Source of the DNA: Chlamydiota bacterium
GTDB taxonomy: Bacteria; Chlamydiota; Chlamydiia; Chlamydiales; JAJFMI01
DNA: 23,370 bases
Assembly: GCA_021772235.1 (NCBI GenBank)
Contig: JAJFMI010000170.1
Location: 1 to 23,370, forward strand
Direction of reading: 5' to 3'
This document shows, piece after piece, positions 7,330 to 15,218 of this stretch. The stretch's first letter is position 1. The number at the start of each line of letters is the position of its first letter. A program made the translations under genes and the position numbers. Below the pieces are notes generated by a model that was given only the letters and a program-made list of their open reading frames with translations, was not told the origin of the DNA and searched no databases.

Positions 7330-8499
7330 ATGGTTTTCTTAAAAAAATATTGGCTTGCTGTCGTATGCCCCTGCCTTCTCATTGCTAGCGGGCAAAACTC
7401 TTCTCAAAACATGCCAAACTGCCCTGTCGAACAGAAGCAGCCGACATGTTGTGAAGAAACAGAGGAGTTGTTACCAGAAATTGCCGCTTATAACGCCCCA
7501 GTGACATATAGCTCTTGTGCACCAACAAATCTTTACGTCACAGGTTCTTTTGTTTATTGGCAAGTAGCGGGTGATTATTTAACCTACGCCTATGTAAACA
7601 ACTCATTTAACCCAAATCCTGCAGCTATAGAAAACTTTCTCTTCGATGGAAAGTCGGCAGACCTTGATTTTGAATATAAGCCTGGTTTTAGAGTCGGTTT
7701 AGGCTATAAAACTGATTATGACAATTGGGATGTATTAGTTGAATATACCCGATTCCATCAACAAGTTTCTTCATCCACAAGCGTACAGTCTGCAAATCAA
7801 CGACTTCATCCGTTATGGATAACATTTGTTTCTGCTGGTCAAATTTTTGCAGAAGATTGTCGCCGTGCGTCAGCGAAGTGGAAAACCGATTTTGATATCA
7901 TTGATGCTGAAGTTGGTCGCCATTTCTACTTAGGGCAACACCTAACTTTTAGACCTGCAATTGGGCTTAGAACACTTTGGCTTGATCAAAGCTATGATGT
8001 CACATATGTTCCGTTAACAGTACCGGGGGTTGCAAAATCTTCTAATAGTTCTGAGTCATGGGGAATTGGTCCTAAAATTAGCTTCGATAGCGTATGGAAT
8101 ATTTACGGTGGGTTTAAAATGCTAGGTGATTGCGCTTTTAGCTTACTTAGTGTGAGTGATAGTGTTAAAATTAAACAAACTAACTCCCGTCTTCCATTGC
8201 TAGGATCTTCAACCGACATTACCTATAAAAACAAACAAGACATCAATGATGTCAAACCCATCATAGATCTCTCTTTAGGGCTTGCATGGGGACGCTCTGT
8301 TTTTCAAGATAAAAGCTACATAGACTTTAGTGTTAAATATGATTTCTCAGTCTATTTTGACCAAAGCTCGATTCAGCTCGGCCAAGCAGGAGTTGTTACC
8401 CCTGGAGGGCCTAACCAAGTTGTGGTAGGCGGTTCTATTGGAGGTTCTGGCAACATTACCGTTCAAGGACTAGAAGTTTCAGCAAGAATAGACTTCTAA
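7330..8499 (+). CDS. MOMP-like outer-membrane beta-barrel protein
   Basis: A 389-aa exported protein with a signal peptide (MVFLKKYWLAVVCPCLLIASG), a Cys-containing mature N-terminus (Cys31, Cys40, Cys41, Cys63) and a series of amphipathic beta strands ending in EVSARIDF, a C-terminal Phe beta-signal for BAM insertion. The pattern TGSFVYWQVAGDYLTYA, then FEYKPGFRVGLGY, DVLVEYTRFH and GRHFYLGQHLTFRPAIGLR resembles the Legionella MOMP-type family, of which environmental chlamydiae carry multiple copies. Likely a porin or structural surface protein; the N-terminal cysteines could join the disulfide-linked outer membrane. An AAAGG SD lies about 8 nt before the ATG, and the gene ends 41 nt before a strong hairpin terminator. 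Substrate is unknown. Confidence 0.82.
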   Translation: MVFLKKYWLAVVCPCLLIASGQNSSQNMPNCPVEQKQPTCCEETEELLPEIAAYNAPVTYSSCAPTNLYVTGSFVYWQVAGDYLTYAYVNNSFNPNPAAIENFLFDGKSADLDFEYKPGFRVGLGYKTDYDNWDVLVEYTRFHQQVSSSTSVQSANQRLHPLWITFVSAGQIFAEDCRRASAKWKTDFDIIDAEVGRHFYLGQHLTFRPAIGLRTLWLDQSYDVTYVPLTVPGVAKSSNSSESWGIGPKISFDSVWNIYGGFKMLGDCAFSLLSVSDSVKIKQTNSRLPLLGSSTDITYKNKQDINDVKPIIDLSLGLAWGRSVFQDKSYIDFSVKYDFSVYFDQSSIQLGQAGVVTPGGPNQVVVGGSIGGSGNITVQGLEVSARIDF

Positions 8500-8535
8500 G
8501 GCTTCCTGAGCAGAGTAGAAATTCATTTCTGATTT

Positions 8536-8544
8536 TGATAAAAT
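8536..8544 (+). promoter_or_regulatory. Extended -10 element upstream of the AlkB-like gene
   Basis: TGATAAAAT is an extended -10 (TGnTAAAAT) with no good -35. The start point would fall near 8551, inside the loop of the following hairpin, so a transcript from here would lack the left arm and keep the SD single-stranded. The same nonamer occurs at 9296-9304 before the YjbH-like gene. Confidence 0.33.
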
Positions 8545-8572
8545 CCTCCTCTAAACAAGGAGGATTTTTTTT
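8541..8572 (+). terminator. Rho-independent terminator whose 3' arm contains the next gene's SD
   Basis: A perfect 10-bp stem (AAATCCTCCT 8541-8550, AGGAGGATTT 8558-8567) with a 7-nt loop runs into T8 (8565-8572). It should end transcripts from nqrA and the MOMP-like gene. AAGGAGG (8557-8563) is also the SD for the TTG at 8571, so read-through RNA would mask that SD. Confidence 0.85.
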
Positions 8573-9257
8573 GAACAGTACACGCCAATGTTTTTCTCCC
8601 TTTTCAAGGTGTTTATCGGGATTCTCTCTATACAAGAATTTTCTTCCTGGTTCAGAGTATGAAGGGGTCGTTCTAAGTACTCATAAATTGATGGAAGCGG
8701 TAAGAAATGCACCAAGAGAAGACAAACGTAAGTTCCACTCTAGATTTTTTGGAAATCCTGAGGGTTTTTTCTATGATACATATTTAATTGATGATAGCGG
8801 GAAGGAGATTCAATTTCGAGATTACACAGGGTGCCTTCTCAAAAAAAATCGAGAACTTTTTCATTTTTCTGACAAAATTCATGTTCCCAATTTTTTACGG
8901 GAAAAGCTTATCCCACGAATTCGCTTGCTGCCGGAAGTGAAAAATCTTGGCTTGGATAATTACAATGTAAGTATGAACATCTACGAAAAAGGTGCTGTAT
9001 TTCCTTATCACCAAGACACGGCAAAAGAGCGTATGACCATTATCTATTCTGTGCGACCCAGTGGAGAAAAAACTGCTAGTTCGATGACATTCTTTAAGAA
9101 GAAAGGAGCTAATGAGTCTTTTGAAGCTTTTGAAATACCGGATAATAGCCTCAGTATTCTCACTGGAGAAGCGTATGACGACTTTGAGCATATGGTAACA
9201 AATCAAGATGCAAGAATTTCATTTGCATTTGGGCGAATGCGATCAAAGACTTCATGA
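8571..9257 (+). CDS. AlkB-like 2-oxoglutarate/Fe(II)-dependent dioxygenase
   Basis: A 228-aa protein starting at TTG 8571, 7 nt after AAGGAGG. An in-frame upstream start at 8535 would run through the terminator hairpin and is unlikely. The C-terminal half has the AlkB-type double-stranded beta-helix signature: NVSMNIYEKGAVFPYHQDT with the iron ligands His147 and Asp149, SMTFFKKK, EIPDNSLSILTGE, the third ligand His207 in FEHMV, and Arg215 in ARISFAF, the position that binds the 2-oxoglutarate carboxylate. Relatives oxidatively demethylate alkylated bases in DNA or RNA, or modify proteins; the substrate here cannot be told. The first 100 residues do not match anything I know. It has no signal peptide and is not part of the neighbouring envelope operons. 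Confidence 0.78.
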   Translation: MNSTRQCFSPFSRCLSGFSLYKNFLPGSEYEGVVLSTHKLMEAVRNAPREDKRKFHSRFFGNPEGFFYDTYLIDDSGKEIQFRDYTGCLLKKNRELFHFSDKIHVPNFLREKLIPRIRLLPEVKNLGLDNYNVSMNIYEKGAVFPYHQDTAKERMTIIYSVRPSGEKTASSMTFFKKKGANESFEAFEIPDNSLSILTGEAYDDFEHMVTNQDARISFAFGRMRSKTS

Positions 9258-9295
9258 AAAAAGCGCATCAAAAGTAAGCTTTAGTCGGCTTTAGT

Positions 9296-9304
9296 TGATA
9301 AAAT
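9296..9304 (+). promoter_or_regulatory. Possible extended -10 upstream of the YjbH-like gene
   Basis: TGATAAAAT, identical to the element at 8536-8544. It lacks a recognisable -35. A second weak candidate is TTGCGC (9328-9333), 17 nt, TATCCT (9351-9356). Neither is strong. Confidence 0.28.
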
Positions 9305-9307
9305 ACT

Positions 9308-9333
9308 GCGACAAGGCTTGGTAGTCCTTGCGC
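9308..9333 (+). other. Hairpin in the gap before the YjbH-like gene
   Basis: GCG-A-CAAGG (9308-9316) pairs with CCTTGCGC (9326-9333) as an 8-bp stem with one bulged A and a 9-nt loop. The following sequence is pyrimidine-rich but without a clean T-run. It could weakly terminate the AlkB-like transcript or structure the 5' UTR of the next gene. Confidence 0.38.
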
Positions 9334-9388
9334 CTCTGATCATTTCCCTTTATCCTTTTGTCTTTGAAATTGAACGATTTTTTAGCAA

Positions 9389-11464
9389 TTGCGAAACGTA
9401 ATCTTTATTTTGTTTTTGGTGGGGGGGGTGTTTGCTCAGGAAGCAGATCCGCTTTTGCGCGACTTGGAGCTTGTGCGCCAGATCGACTGCGAAATTGCCG
9501 AGCGTTTGCCCTTTTTCTATAACAACACGGGCGTTGGGGGGTATTTAAATATGCCTTCTGCACGCATGAATGAAGAAGGAACCATTTCTCTTGGGCTTGT
9601 TTCACTGCCGCCCTATACACTGCTCAATTTGAACTTTCAGATGTTTTCTCATATTGAATTTTCTGGAAATTATCGCATCTTTAATGGAATTTTAGATGGC
9701 AATTTTGGCAAGCAAGGCTTTGGGAATCAAGCAGATCGGCAGGCAAATGTGAAGTTTGCATTTTTGCGACCGAGCGAAAACTTCCCTTTTTTGCCGAGCT
9801 TTGCCATGGGGTGGAATGACTTTTTCGGCTCGCGCGATTTCAATTCGTTTTATTTTGTGGGGACGAAGGAATGGAAAGAGTATAACGCTGAGTTGACGGT
9901 CGGTTGGGGGAAGGGGCGCATTTCGGGTTTTTTTGGCGGGGCGGCGTGGACGCCTTTTCGCAAGTTGGGACTCTCTCTTGTCGCCGAATATGATCCCATT
10001 AATTATGAGGATGATCCTAGTCCAAAAGGCCGCAGCCAAAAGTATCCGATTAATTTTGGATTGATCTATACGCCTATTCCTCTACTGCAGTTGCAAGTTT
10101 CTCAGGTGCGTGGGGAGAAATTGGCGGCATCAGCCTCCTTGAATTACAACTTTGGCAGCTCTAATGGGCTCTATCCCAAAATTGATAATGCTCCGATTTA
10201 TAAAGGGCCGGTCGATGTGCATCCGCTTGATCAGCTGCGTCCTGGAAGATTGTTTGCGAGTGAACTTGCTTTTGCCCTTTTGGAGCAGGGGCTTTATTTA
10301 ACAAAAGTCTACTTGCAATGTGAGGAAAAACGGGCTCTTTGGCTGCGTGTGATCAACACGCGCTATCGAGAAGAAGGGGATTTTCGCTCTCGCGTAGAAA
10401 ATGTACTCGCACGCCTCATCCCAGAAAATGTTGACGAAGCGATTGTTGTCTTAGAGGCAGACGGCGTGCAAGCGCAGCAATATACCTATCGCGAGCAGGA
10501 TTTAGAAAAATTTCGTGAAGAGCGGATGGATGAATTTGAACTCGAAGTATTATCACCGCGAGCAGAAGTGGAGTCGCCGCCTAATTCTTATGATGCAATC
10601 GCGCTTTTTCGTAGAAAAAAACCGATTGTGACTTTAACTGTTCGTCCACGTGCGATTACCTTTTTTGGCTCAACATCGGGAAAATTAAAAGCAACTTTTG
10701 GCGTTGTTGCGGGTCCAGAAGGCTATCTTTTCGATTCGCTCTACTACAAAATGCAGGTGGCAACAAACCTCTACACGAGTCTTTCTGACGTGGGCGATCG
10801 CGATTTTTTAAATCCTTCAAAGCTTCCTGTTGTGCGCTCTGACAAGGTGCGCTATTACGATTCAACAATTAGCCTAGAGCAGGCCTATTTGCAGAAGAGT
10901 TTCAATATGGGCGGGGGGACTTTTTCTCGTCTTGCTACAGGTTATTTTGAGCCGATGTATGGGGGAGTTGCAGGGGAATTTCTCTACTATCCAGTGAATA
11001 GCGATTGGGCTGTTGGGCTTGAAGGAGCTGTAGTAGTTAAAAGAAAAACAGACGGCTTGGGTTTCACAACAGATGTGCGGAATTATGATGGCACGTTTAT
11101 CGGCACACAAGGTTTTCTCAATCTCTACTACGATTTTCGCCCGCTGCATCTGAGCTTTGCAATAAATGCAGGACAGTTTTTGGCAAAAGATTGGGGCGCG
11201 CGCTTCTCCCTTACAAAAACCTATCGCAGTGGTTTACAATTTTCTCTCTGGTACACGTTTACAAATGGCGGCGATCGCGTAAATCACAAAAATTACTATG
11301 ACAAGGGAATCGCTTTTTTCATTCCGCTCGACCTCTTTTTACAAAAGAGCTCACGATCTTATGTGGGATATGCGATGGCGGCGTGGTTGCGAGACGTAGG
11401 CGCGCAATCGCGAACTGGAAAACCGCTATACCGAACGATCAATGGCGAGCGCTTGAGATACTAA
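9389..11464 (+). CDS. YjbH-like outer-membrane protein (exopolysaccharide-associated family)
   Basis: A 691-aa exported protein of the YjbH family, linked in E. coli to an exopolysaccharide operon and thought to form outer-membrane beta-barrels. The N-terminus has a signal peptide with cleavage after VFA. Family hallmarks follow: GVGGYLNMPSARMNEEGTIS, then PPYTLLNLNFQMF and IEFSGNYRIF, later GKGRISGFFGGAAW and KYPINFGLIYTPIPLLQLQ. A periplasmic-looking alpha/beta stretch (about 285-410) separates the N-terminal barrel from a second strand-rich half; the protein ends in TINGERLRY. The only possible start is TTG 9389, 3 nt after an in-frame stop; it has no SD. The codons for the signal peptide contain a G8 tract (9421-9428). 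No yjbE/F/G partner or polysaccharide gene is present. It converges on the TpsA operon with a 15-bp gap. Confidence 0.78.
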   Translation: MRNVIFILFLVGGVFAQEADPLLRDLELVRQIDCEIAERLPFFYNNTGVGGYLNMPSARMNEEGTISLGLVSLPPYTLLNLNFQMFSHIEFSGNYRIFNGILDGNFGKQGFGNQADRQANVKFAFLRPSENFPFLPSFAMGWNDFFGSRDFNSFYFVGTKEWKEYNAELTVGWGKGRISGFFGGAAWTPFRKLGLSLVAEYDPINYEDDPSPKGRSQKYPINFGLIYTPIPLLQLQVSQVRGEKLAASASLNYNFGSSNGLYPKIDNAPIYKGPVDVHPLDQLRPGRLFASELAFALLEQGLYLTKVYLQCEEKRALWLRVINTRYREEGDFRSRVENVLARLIPENVDEAIVVLEADGVQAQQYTYREQDLEKFREERMDEFELEVLSPRAEVESPPNSYDAIALFRRKKPIVTLTVRPRAITFFGSTSGKLKATFGVVAGPEGYLFDSLYYKMQVATNLYTSLSDVGDRDFLNPSKLPVVRSDKVRYYDSTISLEQAYLQKSFNMGGGTFSRLATGYFEPMYGGVAGEFLYYPVNSDWAVGLEGAVVVKRKTDGLGFTTDVRNYDGTFIGTQGFLNLYYDFRPLHLSFAINAGQFLAKDWGARFSLTKTYRSGLQFSLWYTFTNGGDRVNHKNYYDKGIAFFIPLDLFLQKSSRSYVGYAMAAWLRDVGAQSRTGKPLYRTINGERLRY
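9421..9428 (+). repeat. G8 homopolymer in signal-peptide codons
   Basis: Eight consecutive G at codons 11-14 (Val-Gly-Gly-Val) of the YjbH-like gene. Gain or loss of one G would shift the frame inside the signal peptide and abolish the protein, the typical layout of a slipped-strand contingency tract. Variability is inferred, not seen. Confidence 0.7.
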
Positions 11465-11479
11465 AAGGGGTGATTGCTT

Positions 11480-14400
11480 TTACTCCCTAAAGGGTTGCAT
11501 CGAAGAGGGGCAGTTGCAGGAGCCTTTTTCGTTTAACTCACATTGCACTTCGCAATTGAGGTTTGGCCAGGGACTTTCTGGTAGATCTCCAAGCAAGTTG
11601 TAGCGATAGAAGGGTTTCCAGAAGAGTTCATAGTTTGCAAAGAAAAACCGTGGATCTTCATTGAGAATTGTGATGAGTGTCGGCAGAGAAGAGGGGGTTG
11701 TAGGACCATCTTTGTAGAAAATCGTGTAGGGCGTTCCTCCAGATGAGCTTGGAAAATAGGTCTGCCAGATCTCTGTTGCTGAATCGACAAAGAGTGTGCC
11801 TGGAGTGAATTCTGTTCCGTTAATAGCTGCATCTACAAAAGTACTGCCATAGTTATTTAAAATAGAGTTTTGCGAGCGTTTTGCTGTGAAAATTTGTACA
11901 GATGGTCCGCCGGTTGTTCCAATTCGGGAATGTACATTCATGTTGAGCTGTCCAGGGCCAATTCCAGGAGCTGTGGGGAAATCGTTATCAACGACAATAA
12001 CAGTATTTCCTGTGCCTTCGGTGCGGATTCTTCCAAAAGGCTGTAGGTTGATATCGCGTCCTGCGATGACTGTTAAATCACCACTTTGGTTATGAATTAA
12101 TGCTTCTGTAAAAGTAGGTGACCCGCTACTTCTACAGTGTCCTAGTAAAAGTATATCTTGACCAACCGTCACATTTAAGGTGCTTTCCGCATTAATAACA
12201 GCAGCTTCATTGTCAGAGTAGAGAGAGAGATTTCGCCCAACGGTTATGTTTCCCGTATCAATAGCATCTACTGTTATCCCTTCCGCTTCCCCCATTAAAA
12301 AGAGATCGTGACCGATATTCATGTTAAAGGTTCTTCCAGCTGTTGTGGTATCACCATTTTGAATGAAGGTTGCTTCACCATTACGGGTAATCACAGACAT
12401 GTCTCCTCCCGTCGTAATGGTGAGACTAGAGCGACTTGTTCCAGGTGTTGTTTGGGGGGTCACTTCGGTGTTAATGACTTTTGCTCCGAAAAGAGAGAGG
12501 TTTTCATTTGCGGAGCTAATCCCTCCTAAAATAGTAATATTTGTTCCTGCTTCAATATCAATTTCTGCAATATCAATATCTCCAAATCGGCTGTTGGAAG
12601 TTGTATTTACATAGCCGCCGATGAATACAGCACCGGAATCACCGGCTGCTCCGCCTGCAACTAGAGTAATGAGTTCATCAGCTTTGACTTTGACTGAAGC
12701 GTTTGAAATTGTACATGTTCGCGGTGCACCTCCGCTAAATCGTGTACGAAAGCCAATTCCTGCTGCTGTATCTTGAGCTGAACCTGCCTCAATTTCAAAG
12801 TTTTTTGCTTCAATTAAGATATTTCCTTCGAGAAAAAGATTTCCTGTTACGTTTGATCCACCGTGACCGATTAGGGCATAAGCCTGTGTTGCCACTCCAC
12901 CTTCGATTTTTACGTCGCCTGTTATTTGCGCATAGGAGCCAGCAGTTGGTCCACGAATGTCCCCCTTTAGGGTAACAATATCGCTATCATCAACATGAGC
13001 GTGCCCTATTTGGGAAAAACATTCGGTATTACCTGGGCCACCGCGCGCTTCCAAGGTTAAATCACCACCGACACTATTGATGATAATATTTCCCTGTTTA
13101 AGCCCTGCAAAGTTACCTGCAGACCCCCCGTGTCCGATTAGGGTAAAACCATCATCATTGGAATCTGTTGAGAGAAGGGTGAGATTGCGCCCAACAGTTA
13201 AATAAATATCACTGTTAATCGAAGCGGCATTATATCCTATCTGTGCGTAGGCATCATCATCATTGAAGCCCGCCTCCAAAAGAAGATCACGACCTGCGTC
13301 AATTCGTACGTCTCCAAAAAGAGTTCCAATGCGAGAGCGCGCTTGTCCTATTGTTCCTGTACTTGGGCCAACCTTAATATCTCGGGTTGCAGTTACAGAA
13401 ATATCGCCATTAATATTATTTTCAATTCGTCCCAAAATAATTGCATCATTTCCCGCAGTCACGTTGATAGCAGAGGAGGTGGCAGTGTTGATTTGACCTG
13501 ATGTTGCACCGGTATTATCGATGAAAAAGTCATTTCCAGCATTGATGGTGATTTGGGTAATGTTGTTGCAATCTAGGTTTGATGCTGTGCTAACATTCAC
13601 ATCTCCATTTGTAGTTGTCATTGTAAAAGCTGCGAGATTTTCCACTAAAAGATTGTCGTTGAGATTGATATCTCTTGTGGCTGTGAAGGTCATGCTGTTA
13701 TTGTCGGCTAGAACGTATGTAAAATCGGTGTCAGCATCAATATTAATATCTTGATCGGCAAAAAGCGTCAGTCCGCCACCCCCCGCTGTAGCATTATAAT
13801 CAAATGCTGCAGTAATGGAGATGTCTCCTGTTCCAGCAAAGGCAGATGTTGTACTAACGGTTACATTTGAAGCGTTTAAGTTGGTGTAGAGGTCACTGTT
13901 TAGGATGTTAGAGGTGCCGGCAGTAGGAACAAAAACACCACCAACAAAAGAGCCACCACTTGTTGCGGCAGCAGAGATCGTAATGTCGGTTGGATCGAAA
14001 AGAGTTGTTCCGAGCTTCCCTAAAGGTGCCCTCGTTGAAACTGTTCCGTTTGGCACGAGCTTCTCAATCCCGGAGACCTCTATGAATCCCCCATCGCCAC
14101 CTTGAGAACCGCCTTCTGCAGATAGAGACCCAAAAAATCCTGTTACCCCATCCGACCAGAGAACAATCGTTCCACCGCTACTTTCTCCAAGACCATCTGC
14201 GAGAATTTTTGCTTCTTCTCCCATGTACGTAATTTGGGAGTTACTTAACTCAGGTGTTTTACCCTGAAATCCACCCCCAACATAAACATCTCCTCCACCG
14301 TCGATTGAGGAGACATCTACCATCGTTTCATTTTTGAGATAGACTTCATGACCGATAAGCTCTACATGAGCGTTTGCTCCTTTGATCTGAGCGTTTTCCT

Positions 14401-15181
14401 CGATGAGTAGTCGAGAATTTTCAGCGACTAAACAAATTGCATTTTTCCCCATATCGATTTCTGTTGCGTCAATAATTCCTGTGTGACGAATAGCTAAAGT
14501 GTAGGGGTTATTCCGCGCTTTTAGCGTAATGCTTTTACCCGTTATAGTTCCCGAATTTTCAATAATTCCTGCGGACTCTCGATCTGTTAAGATGGCAAGT
14601 TTTTCTGTTTTGTCTGTTGTAATCAAGATCTTTTCGGCAGCTCCGATGGCTACATTTCCAGAATTTGCAATAAGTGATCCGCTATTTTCTACTCTATTGG
14701 CAATCAAGTAGACGTTGCCTCCAACGCCTTCAATCGTTCCAAGATTTGTTATCTCTCCCCCCGTTCCAGAAAATACTATGCCACTTTCATCAAAGTAGCC
14801 TTTGATAGAATCGGTGTCATGGGTTGATAGGATGCAAGAGTGAGCTTTTACTCTGCCCTCTTTTCCAATGACAATCCCGTTTGGATTAAGAAGGAAAATA
14901 TGCCCGTTAGATTCTAGGTTACCTAAAATATGAGTGGGGTCGTGCAAAACGCGATTCAGTACAGCAGAGTTTTTGCTCGGCTGGGTAAATTTTACTGTTT
15001 CACCTTTTGAGATACTAAATTTCTCCCATCGAAGATGCGTATGTTTGGTGCCTGTTGTGATTTCTAGCAGTTGCTTATTTTGAGAAAATCGCGCGCTACC
15101 CTCCACAACTTGTGGTTGTCCAGAAAAAAGCGCGGTGGCAACAAAGATTGATAATAAGCAGTGTTTATTCATGAAAAACAA
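11480..15181 (-). CDS. TpsA1: large two-partner-secretion exoprotein (filamentous haemagglutinin-like)
   Basis: A 1233-aa exoprotein with the TPS secretion domain (Haemagg_act, about 22-140): QVVEGSARFSQ, WEKFSIS, VLNRV (NRV 76-78), GNLESNGHIFLLNPNGI (NPNG 99-102). A conserved FHA-type module follows, with GGGDVYVGGGFQGK, ILADGLGESSGGTIVLWSD (about 326-344), GGDGGFIEVSG and LFDPTDITIS. Residues 400-1070 are low-complexity beta-helix with recurring VGRDL-L/AGRDL-L rungs and IGHGG-like repeats. The C-terminus has four Cys (1210, 1214, 1222, 1224) in 15 residues. I start at TTG 15181 because AAGGAG (15189-15194) is 7 nt upstream; the ATG at 15172 is 16 nt away. It is the last gene of tpsB-tpsA2-tpsA1 and likely a surface adhesin or filament; target unknown. 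Confidence 0.85.
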   Translation of the reverse strand: MFFMNKHCLLSIFVATALFSGQPQVVEGSARFSQNKQLLEITTGTKHTHLRWEKFSISKGETVKFTQPSKNSAVLNRVLHDPTHILGNLESNGHIFLLNPNGIVIGKEGRVKAHSCILSTHDTDSIKGYFDESGIVFSGTGGEITNLGTIEGVGGNVYLIANRVENSGSLIANSGNVAIGAAEKILITTDKTEKLAILTDRESAGIIENSGTITGKSITLKARNNPYTLAIRHTGIIDATEIDMGKNAICLVAENSRLLIEENAQIKGANAHVELIGHEVYLKNETMVDVSSIDGGGDVYVGGGFQGKTPELSNSQITYMGEEAKILADGLGESSGGTIVLWSDGVTGFFGSLSAEGGSQGGDGGFIEVSGIEKLVPNGTVSTRAPLGKLGTTLFDPTDITISAAATSGGSFVGGVFVPTAGTSNILNSDLYTNLNASNVTVSTTSAFAGTGDISITAAFDYNATAGGGGLTLFADQDINIDADTDFTYVLADNNSMTFTATRDINLNDNLLVENLAAFTMTTTNGDVNVSTASNLDCNNITQITINAGNDFFIDNTGATSGQINTATSSAINVTAGNDAIILGRIENNINGDISVTATRDIKVGPSTGTIGQARSRIGTLFGDVRIDAGRDLLLEAGFNDDDAYAQIGYNAASINSDIYLTVGRNLTLLSTDSNDDGFTLIGHGGSAGNFAGLKQGNIIINSVGGDLTLEARGGPGNTECFSQIGHAHVDDSDIVTLKGDIRGPTAGSYAQITGDVKIEGGVATQAYALIGHGGSNVTGNLFLEGNILIEAKNFEIEAGSAQDTAAGIGFRTRFSGGAPRTCTISNASVKVKADELITLVAGGAAGDSGAVFIGGYVNTTSNSRFGDIDIAEIDIEAGTNITILGGISSANENLSLFGAKVINTEVTPQTTPGTSRSSLTITTGGDMSVITRNGEATFIQNGDTTTAGRTFNMNIGHDLFLMGEAEGITVDAIDTGNITVGRNLSLYSDNEAAVINAESTLNVTVGQDILLLGHCRSSGSPTFTEALIHNQSGDLTVIAGRDINLQPFGRIRTEGTGNTVIVVDNDFPTAPGIGPGQLNMNVHSRIGTTGGPSVQIFTAKRSQNSILNNYGSTFVDAAINGTEFTPGTLFVDSATEIWQTYFPSSSGGTPYTIFYKDGPTTPSSLPTLITILNEDPRFFFANYELFWKPFYRYNLLGDLPESPWPNLNCEVQCELNEKGSCNCPSSMQPFRE

Positions 15182-15188
15182 TAAGTAT

Positions 15189-15194
15189 CTCCTT
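15189..15194 (-). promoter_or_regulatory. SD that selects the TTG start of TpsA1
   Basis: AAGGAG on the minus strand, 7 nt upstream of TTG 15181 and 16 nt upstream of the first ATG. It lies in the 37-nt gap after the TpsA2 stop. Confidence 0.7.
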
Positions 15195-15218
15195 CTGTTT
15201 AAATAGAAGAAAAATTCT

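Noticed and set aside
8535..8570. Start of the AlkB-like protein at 8535
   Set aside because: This would translate the terminator hairpin and T8 tract; the TTG at 8571 has an ideally spaced SD.
9258..9388. tRNA or small RNA in the 131-nt gap before the YjbH-like gene
   Set aside because: There is one short hairpin, but no cloverleaf, T-loop motif or clear terminator.
11465..11479. TAAAAG...CTTTTA inverted repeat in the gap between the convergent YjbH-like and TpsA1 genes as a shared terminator
   Set aside because: Only a 6-bp AT-rich stem with no T-run on either side; too weak to call.
11886..14711. Open reading frames on the plus strand across the TpsA1 gene (for example 12308-12614, 13263-13754)
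   Set aside because: They mirror the Gly/Thr/Ser-rich coding frame of the minus strand, have no SD or recognisable domain, and are shadows.
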